From positions 17,344,494 through 17,408,493 of the forward strand of contig JACSVZ010000002.1 in the NCBI GenBank assembly GCA_014706295.1: a stretch of 64,000 nucleotides of DNA. Direction: 5' to 3'. This document shows, in pieces, positions 24,601 through 38,362 of this stretch (its first letter is position 1; each line of letters begins with the position of its first letter). Under the pieces are notes generated by a model. The model was not told where the DNA came from and made no database searches. It worked only from the letters and a program-made list of their open reading frames with translations. The translations under genes and the position numbers were made by a program. Origin of the DNA: Lycocorax pyrrhopterus obiensis. Taxonomy: Eukaryota; Chordata; Aves; Passeriformes; Paradisaeidae.

Positions 24601-27600
24601 TCATGCTGAGGGAAAAGCTTCAGAGTGAATTCAACAGTTAAATGGTCTCTTTGGTCTTTCATTTGGCCACTCATATTGGCCAATAAGCATAAATATACCC
24701 CCATAACAGCTGGAACATATGGGACAGCCTCCCTATGCAAAAGGCAGGGAACAGCCAAGGGGGCTGATGGGATGGAACTCAAAAAGACAAGGGAGAGTTG
24801 CAGGTACTGTTGACAGTGGGCACAGTGCCGTGACACTTTAAGAAACAATGCAAAGAGCCCATGGGGGCTGGGAGAAATGCTGGTGTTACAGCAGAGGGTG
24901 AGAGAAAGAGTGAACACAAATCTGTTGGAAACCAGGCTTTGTTAGTTCTCGTTTCCTCTCACAAATGAATTAAAACCATAAGCTAAGTATTTCAGGGGGA
25001 AATAGTCAAAATGCAGAGTACTGAAGTGGAAGTGGATGAAAGAAGCAGCAGGAGCTTACCTGTCAGTTAACGTTCACTGGTAGTGAGAAATTCCAACCCA
25101 CTGGATATTTTCTTAGAAACATTGAGACAGAAGGAATCTGACAGAGGTTCTCTAGTAGAGCACTCCAGCACTGCAGCAGGACTACATACAGCACAACTGT
25201 CTCTGGCAGGGGCTTGTCTGCCTGCTCTCAGAGAACTTCCAGTCAGGTAGACCCCACAGCCACCCTACCTACCTTCTTCCAGATTTCATAACCTCAGGAC
25301 CAGGTGTGGGGTTAAGAGGGCCCCATAATATACTCAAAGTCTTCTTTACTTTCTTTGCTTCTTTGCCTTCTTCTCAGAGCACAATCACCATAAACTAGTA
25401 TCTGTCTGCAAAAGACCACTTTGACTTACTACTTTTTTTCTTTATCTGGGCTAAATTAATCCAATTTCTTAACAGTCTATGCTTTGCTTTCCAAAACTGT
25501 TGTTGGCCCTGCTGTTCTCTTCTTAACTGTCCATTCTGTTAGCCTCTTTCTCTAGGTGTCCCAGACAAGGCCTCCCATTATGCATCTTCTCCAGGACGTG
25601 TAAAATTCTCTGTTAATACACCCACGTTGAGGTCTGCCTGCTCTTTCACCTTCATCATGGTATTGACCACTACTCAAGTCTGTAATGCCGAGTAATCCTC
25701 ATAACCTTTCAAAACATATTGCTTCCCAGTTATCTATAGTCTATTTTTATTTGAGGATTTGAGCTCTGCTACCTCTGGGTAGTATTCTATACTTGTATTT
25801 GGTGAATTTTACCAAAGTGATTTCAGGCAACCTCTGATTTTTCCAGATTATATTTAATCCCTATTCCATTTTTCAAAATGCTTTTAACTATCTCTTTGTT
25901 TCTTGTAGTCATTTGCTAATGATTTGACCTTTTATTTCCTTAGCCAATCCGTTCATTAACCTATTTAATAGAATGTATCTGAGATAAGAACCTTTCAGGA
26001 ACCTAGTGGAAACATCCTCCTGGTTTGATAGTACACAGCTGATACTTAGTTTTGAAAATTAATTCAGGAGCAATTGCTTACCGACTCATTAATCACCTAC
26101 ACAATATTTCCTTCGTTTACTGATGAGAACCTCAAGCTACGTATATAGTGAATGCTGCTGATGCAGATATATAGAATATCTACTGCTTCATCACTGTCCA
26201 TGAAGTCAGTTATGAGTCAAAGAAGAAAATTCAGCTTGTTTCATGTGGAGTTTTCTTGACAATCTCACACTGGCTAATCTTAATCAATTTATTATTTTTA
26301 GGTGATTACTAAAAAGTAGTTTAATAATTCTTTTGTGAGTCTTCTGGTGATATCTATTTCATTTGTTTCTTTATAATCTCTCTCATCTCTTTTTCTGAAA
26401 ATAGACAGCATGGTTTTTTTCAACTTTAGAACCTTCCCCCCAAACACTTGAAATAGCAAGTGGTAGTATATGCTTGAAAGATCACATCTTATCTCCAATA
26501 GAGAATGTTATTCTAGATTAGGAGAAAATGTCAGAAAACACATTGATGACTTTGGCACCTAATTGTTTATGGAGAACTTGCATCTGATATGCAGATGTAT
26601 CTAATATGCAGATGCAGACTCTACAGTTTAAATAAACACTACTCAAAAGCTTTGTTAGCTTATTCACAGTTGGGAAAAGATGAGGGATGCTGAAGTTCAG
26701 GTCTAAATATAGTCCATATAAAACACAAATGAAAATACAGTCCAGTCTGCTTGTACTTTACAGACACGGCGTGAGTGTTGGGAAGCACTGTGCACATGTA
26801 CTGAGAGCTGGTGGTGCCCTCAGCCCCTGTGGCAAGGACACACAGTGTAACACTCTTGCACTAAGGAGAGCAGAACTGCAGCTCAGAGCATACACCCAAA
26901 GCAGTCAGATCCCTGAGCCATTGTCCACTAATTCCTTATTTGAAGTTGAAGCAAAGGTAAACCAGAAACGCCTGTGTCAATTAAGGCAGTGTGCAGCAAA
27001 TGGAATAAATGGCTAGCATAGTACCTGGGCTGCCTTCACAAAGCAAATCCCACTTCCCCTTAATCTCCAGTGTAAATGTTGTGCTAAATACGGACACTAA
27101 GTGGGCAACACCCCTAATAATGGTAGAAGAAGATTCACTGCTATATCCAAAAGGAGACATTAGTATTTCTGGCCCTGTTTTATGAAGCCTAAACGCTAAC
27201 ATGAATCCCCAGCCCCTGCAGCAGAACAAGCTGCTGAGCTCAGACCCTCAGCCATCCCTGGGTGAGCAGTAACTCACGTGGAGAGGAGGAGTGCTCCATC
27301 CCCTGATAATCTTAGCTGCAGCAAGAGCAGCATTCATTCAAAGGGTAAAAATATTTCTTGTCCTTAACTACCTAACTCATGTATTTGGGTGCAGATTAAT
27401 GGATGTCTGCTGAAACACAGGCAGAGGTGGTGGGAGTGCTTATCTTTGGATTAATAGCCAGGGCCTAGAACATTCCTATGGCAAGTGAGAGGTGGAGACC
27501 CTTCTCAACAAGAGCTTCAAACCCACAGCTTTGAGGAGACAGCCCAACAGCAGTCCAGCACCTTGTCAGGGTCAGAATGAAGCAGGCAAGTAATGAACGA

Positions 27601-30600
27601 GAGATAAATGCACTAAAATGAGATAAAGGAGGAATCACCTGAAAAATAAAGTTTAAAAATCATTATAAGCATCAGGAAAATAACATCTCAACCAGGACAT
27701 GTTATATGAAGTAGCTAAGTTTCTTCTGAGCACCTTGGTTTCAGTAATGAACTAGTTGATTACAATGAGCATTCAAATTAATACAGTGCTTTTTAACAAC
27801 TAAATATAAATCCTTCGGAACGATCAGGGAAGAATAATCACTGGGAGAAGAGCACAGGCAAGGTGGGTTTATTTGTTCCCTTACAACAAGAATAACATTC
27901 GTAGTACTTCCAACAATATCTCAAGAAAAATAATTTTGTTATCAGGCAACAAATCATGAATGCACACAATCCTAATCCAGTCTGTACAGCAGTAAATAGC
28001 TGTCTGTTGTTTTCTTCCTTGCTGCTTTAGGGATTTAGGGCATTATAAATATTTTTTGAACTTTCAAAGATGTAACCCACAATGTGATGGCACGGTAACT
28101 ACTTTGGATTTAACTTTATGTCCAGATGAAGTATCCTCCCTCCCAGTTATTATACCAATTACTTTTTTTTCAAACGTATTTCAAGACTAAAATCATCTTG
28201 CATTTTCTCTCCATTACATAAAACAGAACAAATTGTTATCTGACGTAGATTAGCATATCTTTACTGAAGCCAATGAAATTATATTAATTTATATAGATAA
28301 GTATTTGCCCACTCACCTCATATACAGAAGGAAGAATACAGAATTCCTATTAAAATGTTGCAAGAACCTACATCCTGTTACATTTTGTTCTAAGAATTTG
28401 CAGATGTCAGCTAATGAAAATAAACTTCGAAGGGAGGAATAATTTGAATTAATTGGGAGCTAAATCACAATCTCAAAATAAGTTCTGTTTGGAAATGGTT
28501 GCTTTATGCTGTGTTGTTAAGTGGGTCTTTTAACAGCTTTGCTGTTTCATGTAGAGCTGTCCACTTGAAATATGATGCAAAAAGCAGAAGCTACTGATCG
28601 TGGACCTTGAGGTTTGAGGCAGCCCTTGCTTTCATGCTGATAAAATATTCAAAATAAACCCTCAGTTAAAATGCTGCTTTTATTTTTCTTCTTGGAAGAA
28701 ACAAGATTTATCGAAGAAAACCAGATTATCCTCTCCCTACTCCTGTCTGTCTGCCCCATTCCACACTCAACAGAAAAACAAGAGGTGAGACAGAGTAGAT
28801 GCTTTTTTTTAAACAATGAATGAGTGGGACATATCAATGATATCAGAGATGGAAGGAAAAAGTGGAGCCAAAGAGATTTCATTTTTCTGACTCTTTTTTT
28901 AAAAACTTGTAAAAAGAGAGGCTCTGCTTGACTGTAGGTCAGACAGACTCCACTCTGGAAGAGAAAGGCAAGGTGTTGGAGGTAGTACAGTGAGAAAAAT
29001 AAAATAATGGTACAGCCTTTTGTCATATGTACAAGGCTCCAGAATACTCATCTTTTTGATTTATGAAAGCAGTTTTAATGGAGAAGAAGGCACATGGCCA
29101 GATAAGCTTTGGGCCAAACCTTCAGAAGTCATACAAACCCTATAAAGCAAGGACAGCAGATGAGAGATGAGACAGTCATTTGCCACTGCAGTGTTGGGGT
29201 GGGAACTCTGTGGGTTGATCTGGACAGTCCTCTGCCATTGAAGAGGGAGGCATGACATGAAGAAATAAGGCAGACAGAGGGTAGGAGCAGACCGACAGAT
29301 ACACTTTCGGGTCTCTCATCACTGATGCCCTTTATTTGCCACTCTGGGGTTCATATTTCCTGATGTGGATCACTGGTCACTGGGACCTGTAGTGAATAAT
29401 GATGCACAGAGCTACATCATTCATACAGATGGTAAAGAGGTCTTGTGGGGCTAAGAGCTTTTGGTCTTTGAACTCAGAAAAAAATCCCTAGAGAAGAAGA
29501 AATCTCTTCAGCCAATCCAGCCTTCCTCTAGAATAATCTTCAAAATTAATGTCAGTTCAAGAGCAGAAGGGAATTTTTGTACATGTCTGTAAAACTGGGG
29601 ACACTTGAATCTATGGTTCAGCTGAGCAAGGATGACATTCAGCAGAAAGTGCTTGTTCCCCACTGGTTCTAGAAATCAGAGGCTTCTGAAAAGATTGAAA
29701 GCTAATACTGATGAGGTATAGGAAGGATTCAGCCATTATTGTCAAGAGGAAAGCTATTTCAGAGGAACATTTCAATGTACCTTCTCTAGAAAGAGTGATG
29801 ATTTCCCATGAAAAAAATCCAACCTACTTTGCAGAAATAGAAAAGAAGGGTAACTGTTTTTCTACATCTAACCTCTGCCTGCAACTCCTCTCTCTAAGGC
29901 ATAATATATCCAGTGGTTTAGTTTTTGCATTGATTGTTTCAATTACTTTTCTAAGGCAATTCAAATAGTAAAATCAAAACAAAGCTGTGTCAGTTACACG
30001 TTAAGTTGTAGCTTCAAAGACAAATTTGTTCATACTCAGTTTTCATCTAATAGACTGTTGATATTTGCTTACTAAAATCATAATTTGTGAAAGGCGCCTA
30101 GTTTTCACAAATCCTGTCCAGCAGTGTGGGATGGGTGTACTTGAGTTGTCTTGGCAGTATTATCCAGCTGTTGTTTCAGTCTGTGGAACACACACCAAGG
30201 GCAGACAGAGGGGGGCACTTGGGACTTACAGTGTCGAGAGCTTTGTTACCCGTACCTTCCACTCTCTTTCGTTAAATGTTTGCGAGAGACAGCATCGGTC
30301 CAGTGCAGGGCTTGATGCCTCCCTTTTGCCAGTGCAGGCTAAAATACTCGCTCTCTCAAGAGTCAGAATGCTTCTTGATCCCCGCTGTGCTCCAGAAAGA
30401 GAATGATGAGCTAGGCCACATGTTAAACCCGTGTCCCTTCTGACTTAGCTGCACCAAAGGCAAGGAGGCCACATCAGTGTGTCCTTTTCCAAGAGAGTAA
30501 GTTGTGGCCCACTGTGATTGTGGCGTAAGTAACAGGACTGCAGTCTGCCAGTTTTCATAGACATACAATACTTTCACCAAGCATAAGTTTCTTTTTCCTT

Positions 30601-31124
30601 TACTGAGATACAGTAAATTTACTGATTCTGAGTAACCTACATAAGGACATGCAGTTCTTCCCATAAAATAGACTTCCAGTAGCTGAAAGAGAAGCCAGCC
30701 AGCTCTAGGTATTTCATTGAAACACAAATGAAAGCTTTCAGAGCAGTAAAAATACTGGTGGTAGTAAGATAATCCAGGGACCTATTTTGACAAGTGCACC
30801 GGTTTTAGTGCTACTTCCCTATTGAAAATCTACTTTTTTTTTCAGTTGGTCTCTCTAAACTCCATATTCATTTTCAAATAGATGCAAAGGCTAAAATCTA
30901 TCTACACTGCAATCAATAGTAAACCACTCACAGATTTTGCCAGAGTCAGTATTTTAGTCTACATTGACAAAGGAGAGACATTATGGATACTAAAAAAGCT
31001 TCAGCAGGGAATTTCTTCGGCTCTCTGCAGCATTTTGTGAGAGCTCTGTCTTTCCCATGCAAATTATTCGAAACAATGTTACAGTTTTGTAAACGTCTTG
31101 CACTTGCAGGTTGTTTTGCAGGAT
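21651..31124. other. Intergenic DNA upstream of GPR158, no gene seen
   Basis: AT-rich sequence with only short, unrecognised ORFs. It includes a T-run followed by a short CA/TG-rich stretch near 22195-22230. A pair of overlapping minus-strand ORFs at 22989-23346 looks slightly more protein-like than the background but could not be identified. A pyrimidine-rich tract runs from roughly 25320 to 26450. A small cluster of CpG dinucleotides occurs at 30180-30370. Confidence 0.7.
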
Positions 31125-31362
31125 TGTTATGGTTCTAACTAGAAAAATATTTGGAAATGGGTGTCTTAAATTTGGCCAATCCCCTCAAGGGGTGGATGGC
31201 CAAAGGAACAATTACCTTATGCCATTTGACACACTTTTGCAAACTAACAAATAAAAGCCTTTGGAAAAACTATTAAATCACTTTTGCTTCGCTTCCATTG
31301 ATCCCTGAGCCTGGACTCTGTGTCGTTTCTCTACCCGTCCTCGGTGCGACAGCGACGAGACA
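31125..31362 (+). mobile_element. Probable solo LTR of an endogenous retrovirus
   Basis: A roughly 240-bp unit starts TGTTATGGTTCTAACT and ends GACGAGACA. An AATAAA polyadenylation signal at 31249-31254 is followed by a U5-like CpG-bearing segment (GTGTCGTTTCTCTACCCGTC at 31320-31339). The TG...CA ends and the signal order fit a short avian ERV LTR. No target-site duplication was evident, and no retroviral genes or primer-binding site could be verified beside it. Boundaries are approximate. Confidence 0.55.
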
Positions 31363-34300
31363 CCATCAAGTTCTTCACTGAACTGATGCTGTGCCTTGCA
31401 AACATTTAATGACAGAGAGGGGAAGATATGGATAATGTAGCTTTTGACACTGTAAGTCCCTCATTCTGTCCATGCTTGGTGCATGTTCCAAAGTTTGAAA
31501 CAGCAGCTAGGTAAGAGACAGATCAAGTATATCCAAACCCATGCTGCTGGATTTGTGGAAAGTGGGCTCCCTTCACATATAACTCTGCTGAGGACAATTC
31601 AGGTCAATGTCTTCTTTTCACTTACTTCCAAGAGAATGTCATCTGGTTTTACCCTGCTGTGATTAGAAGATACATAACCTTCAGCTTTGCTTTCAGCATC
31701 AGTCATTTGTAGCTAATAATTTCAGCAAGTGTAAGCAGCCTCTGTGCTGCTGATTCATCTGAATCCCGATGTTTTAGTTAAAAATCATTTTGGAAAGCGA
31801 GACTCGGACTCTGTAAGTTTGGAAAATTCACAACATTCTACTTTTTTTCCTAAAAGATATGAAAGAATTATGTTAAGAGATATGTAAATCATCCATTCTC
31901 TTCCACAAGCAGGAGAGGCGTCTTCTATCTGATAAGTCAGAACTTATCAGCCATCTTATCTCAGATCTGCTATTTATACTGCCCCTCTGCAAATGTGTTA
32001 TCACTGCCCTGCGTGCTGTTCTAAGGCATTTTCCACAAAACCTACAGATTTCCACATCCGAAATGAGCACAACTCAGATCAAATTTATACAGAGGCTGGA
32101 ACTGAGTCTTCACTTTGGATGGCTGTGTGTGGGTGTGTGTGCATGTATGTGTATTTGTGTAGGCGTATCAGCATTCATTGCTTAAATTTTGTTCCTGCTG
32201 TAAAAAAGACTTGCATAGAGGTTTATTTTAATACCAAATTGCAAGGTTAGTTCATTTTATAAGATGGCAATTTAACACATTGGGAGAAGGAGGGAAAATG
32301 GATTTTTTTCCTAAGATCTGCAGTGTCTGTGATGCTCTGCAACAAACAGAGCAGAACAAAATTCTGGTGACCATTTTGATGAAAAAATGAATGTGCTCAG
32401 TGAGCCAACAAGAAGCAGTCAGGGAAATCAAATACGAGACTAGATAATTTTTTCCTCTTCCAGCCATTCCATTTGATTTTCTGTAATTTCATTTAAGACA
32501 GAAATGTTGTATTTAAGGGGTTTTAATGCTTTTTTAAAATTAAATATGCTAAATTAGTTTGTGTAGACACATTTCGATATAAAAATCAGCTGCGATATCT
32601 GGTTAGTTCATTCTTTCCCTAAAGGTAAAATCAGCTGTAATAACTTTCCTCCTAACTCTACAAAAAAAATCCTATAAGTTGGGCTCTTAGATCTCCACAA
32701 AGTCTGTATAGAAATAATCACAACAAATGAAGACCAGAGAATGAAGACAAGCTGGCTTTATGGCTCCATTAAAGCCATTAAAGATGGGAACAGAAAGGAA
32801 GTGTTCAGAGCCTGTGCAGTACTGTAGCTTATGCTACACATAAATGGGAAACTCAGCGGCTGGCAGCTGGATCGGGTCCCTCCATCTCTGCGGTTCAAGG
32901 CAGGAGGACTCTCCTTTCCCTGCCTCTGCCCAAATGAAAAATTTTCTCTTGACATTACCTGTTGGGTAAAATTCCCATCGCCTGCTTAAAGCCCATCAAA
33001 TCCTCTCTCTGCAGCTCATTGTCACAGTGTCAGGGTCACCTTTCCACCTCCCAGTGGGACCCATTTTTCAGGTCCCACCTGAAGTGTATCCCAGCGGCCG
33101 CACCCTGATGCAAGAACAAAATTGTGTACTCATGGCAGGGGCTCACCAAGGTCTGCCTGAGACCAGGCGCAGTTGAAGGAGGAGGCAGCACCATTCAGTG
33201 TGACACAGGTGCAGGTTTGGTGTCTGGGAGTGGTGCTGCAGATGTGTCTCCTCTTGCCTTTGTCTTTGCTGTAAAGGAAAATGCTTTTGTACTGGTGAAC
33301 TGTCACACACCAAACACACCAAGTACCTCCATTAAATGACCAAATGCTGCAAAAATAGTCCAAAACTGGGGAAAATATCCCTTCCCTTACCTTCCAGTTC
33401 ACGTGAATAGCTCTGATCCTCTGATACTAATTAAGGTCTCTGCTTTTGTCTCTTCCGTTGCACTTTTATATATTCGACTATGTAAATACACAGACACTCA
33501 GAACCACATGTTTTGAACCCTATGGATTGTCCTAACCATGTTCCTTTTACACTCCAACCCCACCTAAATTTTTAGCCCTGAGAGACTCAGACAAGGTCAG
33601 AGCCAGTGTTTGCAACAACAGGAAGAGGAAGGTGCAGCATCTCACACAGCTGGGAAGGGGCGGGGGGCAAGAGATGTGGAAAAGCTCTTCCAGCATTCCT
33701 CTTACGTCCAGGAGTAGTGCTTAACAAAGACTGCAGTGCTGAGAGGTAAGGGTTAAATCTGCTGAGCTCCAGAGCACACCCTCTGACTGAAGCTTGCAGA
33801 ACTTTTATTTTTTCTGCACCCTGTGAGCTCCACAAAGGTGTGCAGCCACCTCTGCTGTGCTTTCCACTGCTGTTCACTATGCTGCAGATGCTCCCGTCTC
33901 CCCACTTTGCTCTCGGCCATCAGACTTGATAAATTCCTATTGCAAACAGAAGATAAGCTCCATGTTTATCAAAGTGGAATGATACCAAGCCTATTTTCGT
34001 TTCTGCTACTCCAGGAATATGCATTATGCATACATTTTACATTTATGCCAGTTGGACTCAATTCTGCATCTTCCTGTCAGCTGAAATGATTACCTTTGTT
34101 TCTAGCAGCGACATGATGATGCTGTGTTTACCTGAACAGGCTTTTAACTCATGATCCTACTCAGCTGCCTAATATTTTCTGTTTTGAACCACCTTATTTT
34201 TGATAATGAAATTTGTGTGGTCCTATCAGTAGCAATGGTAAAGCACCTTCCATAGACTCCTAATCTTCCCTCTCTCTTGAAGTTTTGGCCTCTGTGGGAG

Positions 34301-37300
34301 CCATCTGTTACAGGAGGAGCAAGGGCACAGTCCTGAGCAGCAGCACCCAGCCTGCACAGGTACTGCAGACCCTGGGAGGGTGCTGGCCTTGCCCAGCACT
34401 CCTTCCATGGCAGCGTGAGGACATTGATGCCAACCTGGGAACATTTCCAACAGGCTTTCTGGTCATAGCCATCCTGTTCAGCAGTCTGAACATTTACCTC
34501 TATAGGTGCAATCTGCACTGGGCCAGTCAGTCTCCAAGTGGCCCCTGGGCTGTTTCATAGTGTGAGACAGCCTATACTCGTCTGGATTTGCTTGTCTTTC
34601 CTATTTTCACCCCATAAATTCAGCCATTTCAAGCTTAGCTGCACCTCTCCAAACAGGATATCTCTCTCTTTTTCTCCCTCCCTGCTCTGCATTCTTACTT
34701 GCAGTCAGCCCTTGGATGTTGCCTCTTTGATCTCTTTCCTGTGTTCAGTTTTGTCAGTCAACCAACTCTTACCATCTTCCGTTTCTTGTCATCTGAACAC
34801 TCTCCTTCAAATCATCTGTAAAACCCTGGTACTCTTCCATCTTCACTATCTACCTTCTCCTTTTTTTTCTGTTGATTCTGGTGGCAGCACCCTGGTAATG
34901 GCACATTTTATTGGGAAGTGATAATATGTGATGGTAAAGGTTTTAAATCTCTTAGTTCTTCTGTTCCTCTCTCATTCCTTTTTCTCTGGTTATCTTCTCC
35001 ATTGACTTTCTTTCCAAGCCATTTCATTTTCATTTCCCATGTTTTTAGAATTCACCAGTACCTTGCTATTCCTTCTGCAGCTTTGCAAGCTTTGGAGTTT
35101 TTCCCTTCTTTTTTTCCCATTTTCTTTTTTAGAGGCAGTGGGCACTCTTAATCTTCGCAGGAACTATTAATCTCTGTGCAACACCTGTCATCTTTTGTGC
35201 CCCAGCTTCTCACTTTGGTCTGCATTTGCATAGTCTAGTTTTCAGCTATGTTTCCTAGTGACTTTCATGGCTTTCCCCACATAATTTTTAATCTGCTCTG
35301 TACTGTGACTCCCTTCCTTTTTATCCCAGAGGCAGAAGGGCCTTGTTAGCTAGTTCTGTTCCACAGGAAATTTTCTTTCAACATTTTCTTTCAGAGAATA
35401 CCAGATTGCAAACAGTGTTAAATTTAGCACACAGCTCTCTAGATCCTGTTGAGTTAGAGCACTGGAGAAAGGTTTGTGCCCTAAGAGTTCTCATTCATCC
35501 TTGGGGTAAGTGCAAATCAATTCTGTCTAGCCCAGAGGTTTTGGCCCCCAGTTTATCTCTTTTTCCATGTTTCTACCTCTATGTCAGTTTTGAAAATGGT
35601 TCTTCCCCTAAAGCTTTGCCCTACTGTTCTCAGTCACTCACTTTTGCCACTAAAATGCACCTGAAAGCATACCTCTTGTTCTAGGATTAAATAATTTCTC
35701 AAAATTCCTTAGTGGTGGAGGTTCCACAGCCTTCCCTAGCAACCAGATGCCTGCTCCAGTAACCTTGCTCCCCATCCTTGCTTATCCCTGTTTGAATGTC
35801 AGTCTATTTTTTCCTGTGCCAACACAGTGGATATGATGAACTATTCACTCCTTCCTCTTTGGAGGTACCATTTAGATTTTGCACATAACCACTTTCAGAC
35901 TTCTCTGGATTGAGCTACCACAGGGACTTCAATCCTTTTCTTGTTTGGTCATATTTTCTAGAGCTCTGATGACCCTTGTGCTCTCTCCTCGGGTCCCTCA
36001 GGATCTCTCTCCCTGCCAGATTACTCCCACCAACACACTAACACCCCTTTGCTGAAGAGAAGCCTTTGCCTCTTTGTTAGTCTGCCCATTCCCCAGTAAA
36101 TGTTATACTTAGGTTCTTCTGTACTGGAGAGGACGACTCAATGCTCAGTCTGTGGTTTATATATATACGATCTAAACATAAGTGTGAATGCTTGTTAAAA
36201 CATTCTGAAGCATTTGGAATAATTCTGATACCGTGTAGCACATGCTTCCTTCACTCCTTGGCCACCCTTTCAGCACAGGGTATGTTGCTTTTTCCTAACT
36301 CTTCTCTTAATTCTCTTAGCATTGTCTTTGGGCTGAGGGTACCCTTGGCTTCACTGTCAGTTCCTCTAGTCTGTAAGATTTTACTGTGGAGAAGCTCATT
36401 TCATTTGCACTAGCAGTTTTCTTTCTCCCTAAAGTGGCAGGGGTTAGTTATAGGATTTGTGTTATCCGTCAGTATTTCATTTCTAGAATTTCCTGAAGAC
36501 ATATAAAGGGCCAAACACACAAAGTTCAGTGCTGTATTTCTATTTGAAATAACAGAAGTATATAAATCCACCTACAACCAGTGACCTTTCAGGATTTACA
36601 GAATTAGATCACATTGAAAAAACTCTGATGGATGAAAAATATAAACGTAGGGAAAAGTAATATCTGGGATCCCTGGTGTAACATTTTCAAGAAAAGGTTT
36701 TATAGCAGTTATTTTACCCCTTGATTTATTCACACCTTTTGCATCTATCCTCAGGGCAAAGTGCTCAAACTTCTCATAAAAAATCCACATTTGGACAGAT
36801 TTTTCTTCTAATGAGGTGCTGGCTGCTTGTGGTAGATTTTTCTGTGAGTCCTGTCTAACTTCTTCTTGTGACAAAGGTTGTAGCTAATGTTAAACCTGTA
36901 ATTTCCGTACAATAACTTCATGGGTACTGTAGAAAATGAGGATAGCCTGAAGGGCAACACAGTAAAATAAATGGTGAGAATTTTCTCTGAGTGATAGATA
37001 AGAGCTAGTGGAGGTGGATGTCCATCCACAGACACACACAGAGTATGCGAAGGTCACAATGTGAACTTTTGCACTTATGCTTTTTACAAATCTCAACAGA
37101 GAGTCTCTTCCACTTCTCAAAATTTGTTTAGACATCACTCTGAGAGAACCATAAAATCTGAAATCCCACTTTTATGATAGATAAATCCAAGAGAATGAGC
37201 AACACCACTTCTTGCATTCAAGATTCCTTCATCTGTAAGTTTTGCTCTTAAGTCACACAAGGTCAAATAAGTCTTTCTAAAAATCGTGTGTTCCCCTTCT

Positions 37301-37309
37301 TTCAATAGT
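31363..37309. other. Intergenic DNA, no gene seen
   Basis: It includes a GT-rich simple sequence around 32126-32165 and a long stretch (about 34560-36420) where the plus strand is markedly pyrimidine-rich. ORFs are short, mutually overlapping and unlike known proteins. Confidence 0.65.
32126..32165 (+). repeat. GT-rich imperfect microsatellite
   Basis: An imperfect (GT)n run with interruptions (GTGTGTGGGTGTGTGTGCAT and continuing). It is a degenerate simple repeat. Confidence 0.6.
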
Positions 37310-38362
37310 TTTGCTGGGTAAAAAGCTATCCCGATGGCTGGGCCCAGAAAGTGTTGGTGAATGGAGTTACATCCAGCTGGTGACCAGTCACCAGTGCTGT
37401 TCCCCAGACTTGGTATTGGGGCCAGTTCTGTTTAATATCTTTATCAATGATCTGGATGAGGGGATTGAGGGCACCCTCAGTCAGTTTGCAGAGACAACAA
37501 GTTGGGTGCGAGTGTTGATTGCTGGAGGGCAGGAAGGCTCTGCAGGGGGATCTGGACAGGCTGGATCCATGGGCCAAGGCCAAAGGTCTGAGGTTCAAAG
37601 TGCTGGGTTCTTCTGCCCCTGGGTCACAACAACCCCATGAAATGCTACAGACTTGGGAAAGAGTGGCTGGAAAGGTGCAAGCTGGGAAAGGACCTGGGGG
37701 TGCCAGTCAACAGCAGCTGAACGCGAGCCAGCGAGTGCCCAAGTGGCCAAGAGGCCAATGGCATCCTGGCCTGGATCAGCAATAGCGTGGCCAGCAGGAC
37801 CAGGGCAGTGATTGTTCCCCTGTACTTGGCACTGGTGAGGCCACACCTCAAATCCTGGGTCCAGTTCTGGGCCCCTCACTACAAGAAGGACATTGAAGTG
37901 CTGGAGAGAGTCCAGAGAAGGGCGACGGAGCTGGTGAAAAGTCTGGAGCACAAGTCCTGTGAGGAGCAGCTGAGGGAGCTGGGGGTGTTTAGCCTGGAGA
38001 AAAGGAGGCTTGGAAGTGATCTTATTGCTCTTTACAACTGCCGGAAAGGAGGGTGTAGAGAGGTTGGGGTTGGCCTCTTCTTCCAAGTAGCAAGTAATAG
38101 GACAAGAAGAAACAACCTGAAGTTGCTCCAGGGGAGGTTTATACATTGGATATTACAAAAAAATCTCTTTACTGAAAGGATTGTCAAGCACTGGAACAGG
38201 CTGCCCAGGGAAGTGGTTGAGTAACCACCTCTGGAGGTATTAAAAGACGTTTACATGTGACACTTAGGGACATGGTTTAGTGGTGACTTTTGCAGTGTTA
38301 GATTAATGGTTAGACCTGATGGTCTTAAAAGAGTTTTCCAACCTAAATTCTATTATTCTGTA
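37310..38362 (+). mobile_element. CR1 LINE, 5'-truncated, inactive
   Basis: The longest CR1 copy in the window. Its translation begins in the reverse transcriptase domain with GPVLFNIFINDLDEG (near 37419-37463). It is frameshifted between about 37600 and 37790, then continues in another frame with the ORF2 C-terminus ([20 protein letters not shown], then [20 protein letters not shown]) to about 38224. The 3' UTR ends in a decayed ATTCTATTATTCTG. The catalytic Asp-Asp pair expected in the FADD-type motif reads Glu-Thr here (37491-37496). With the frameshift and missing 5' end, the copy is dead. Confidence 0.93.
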
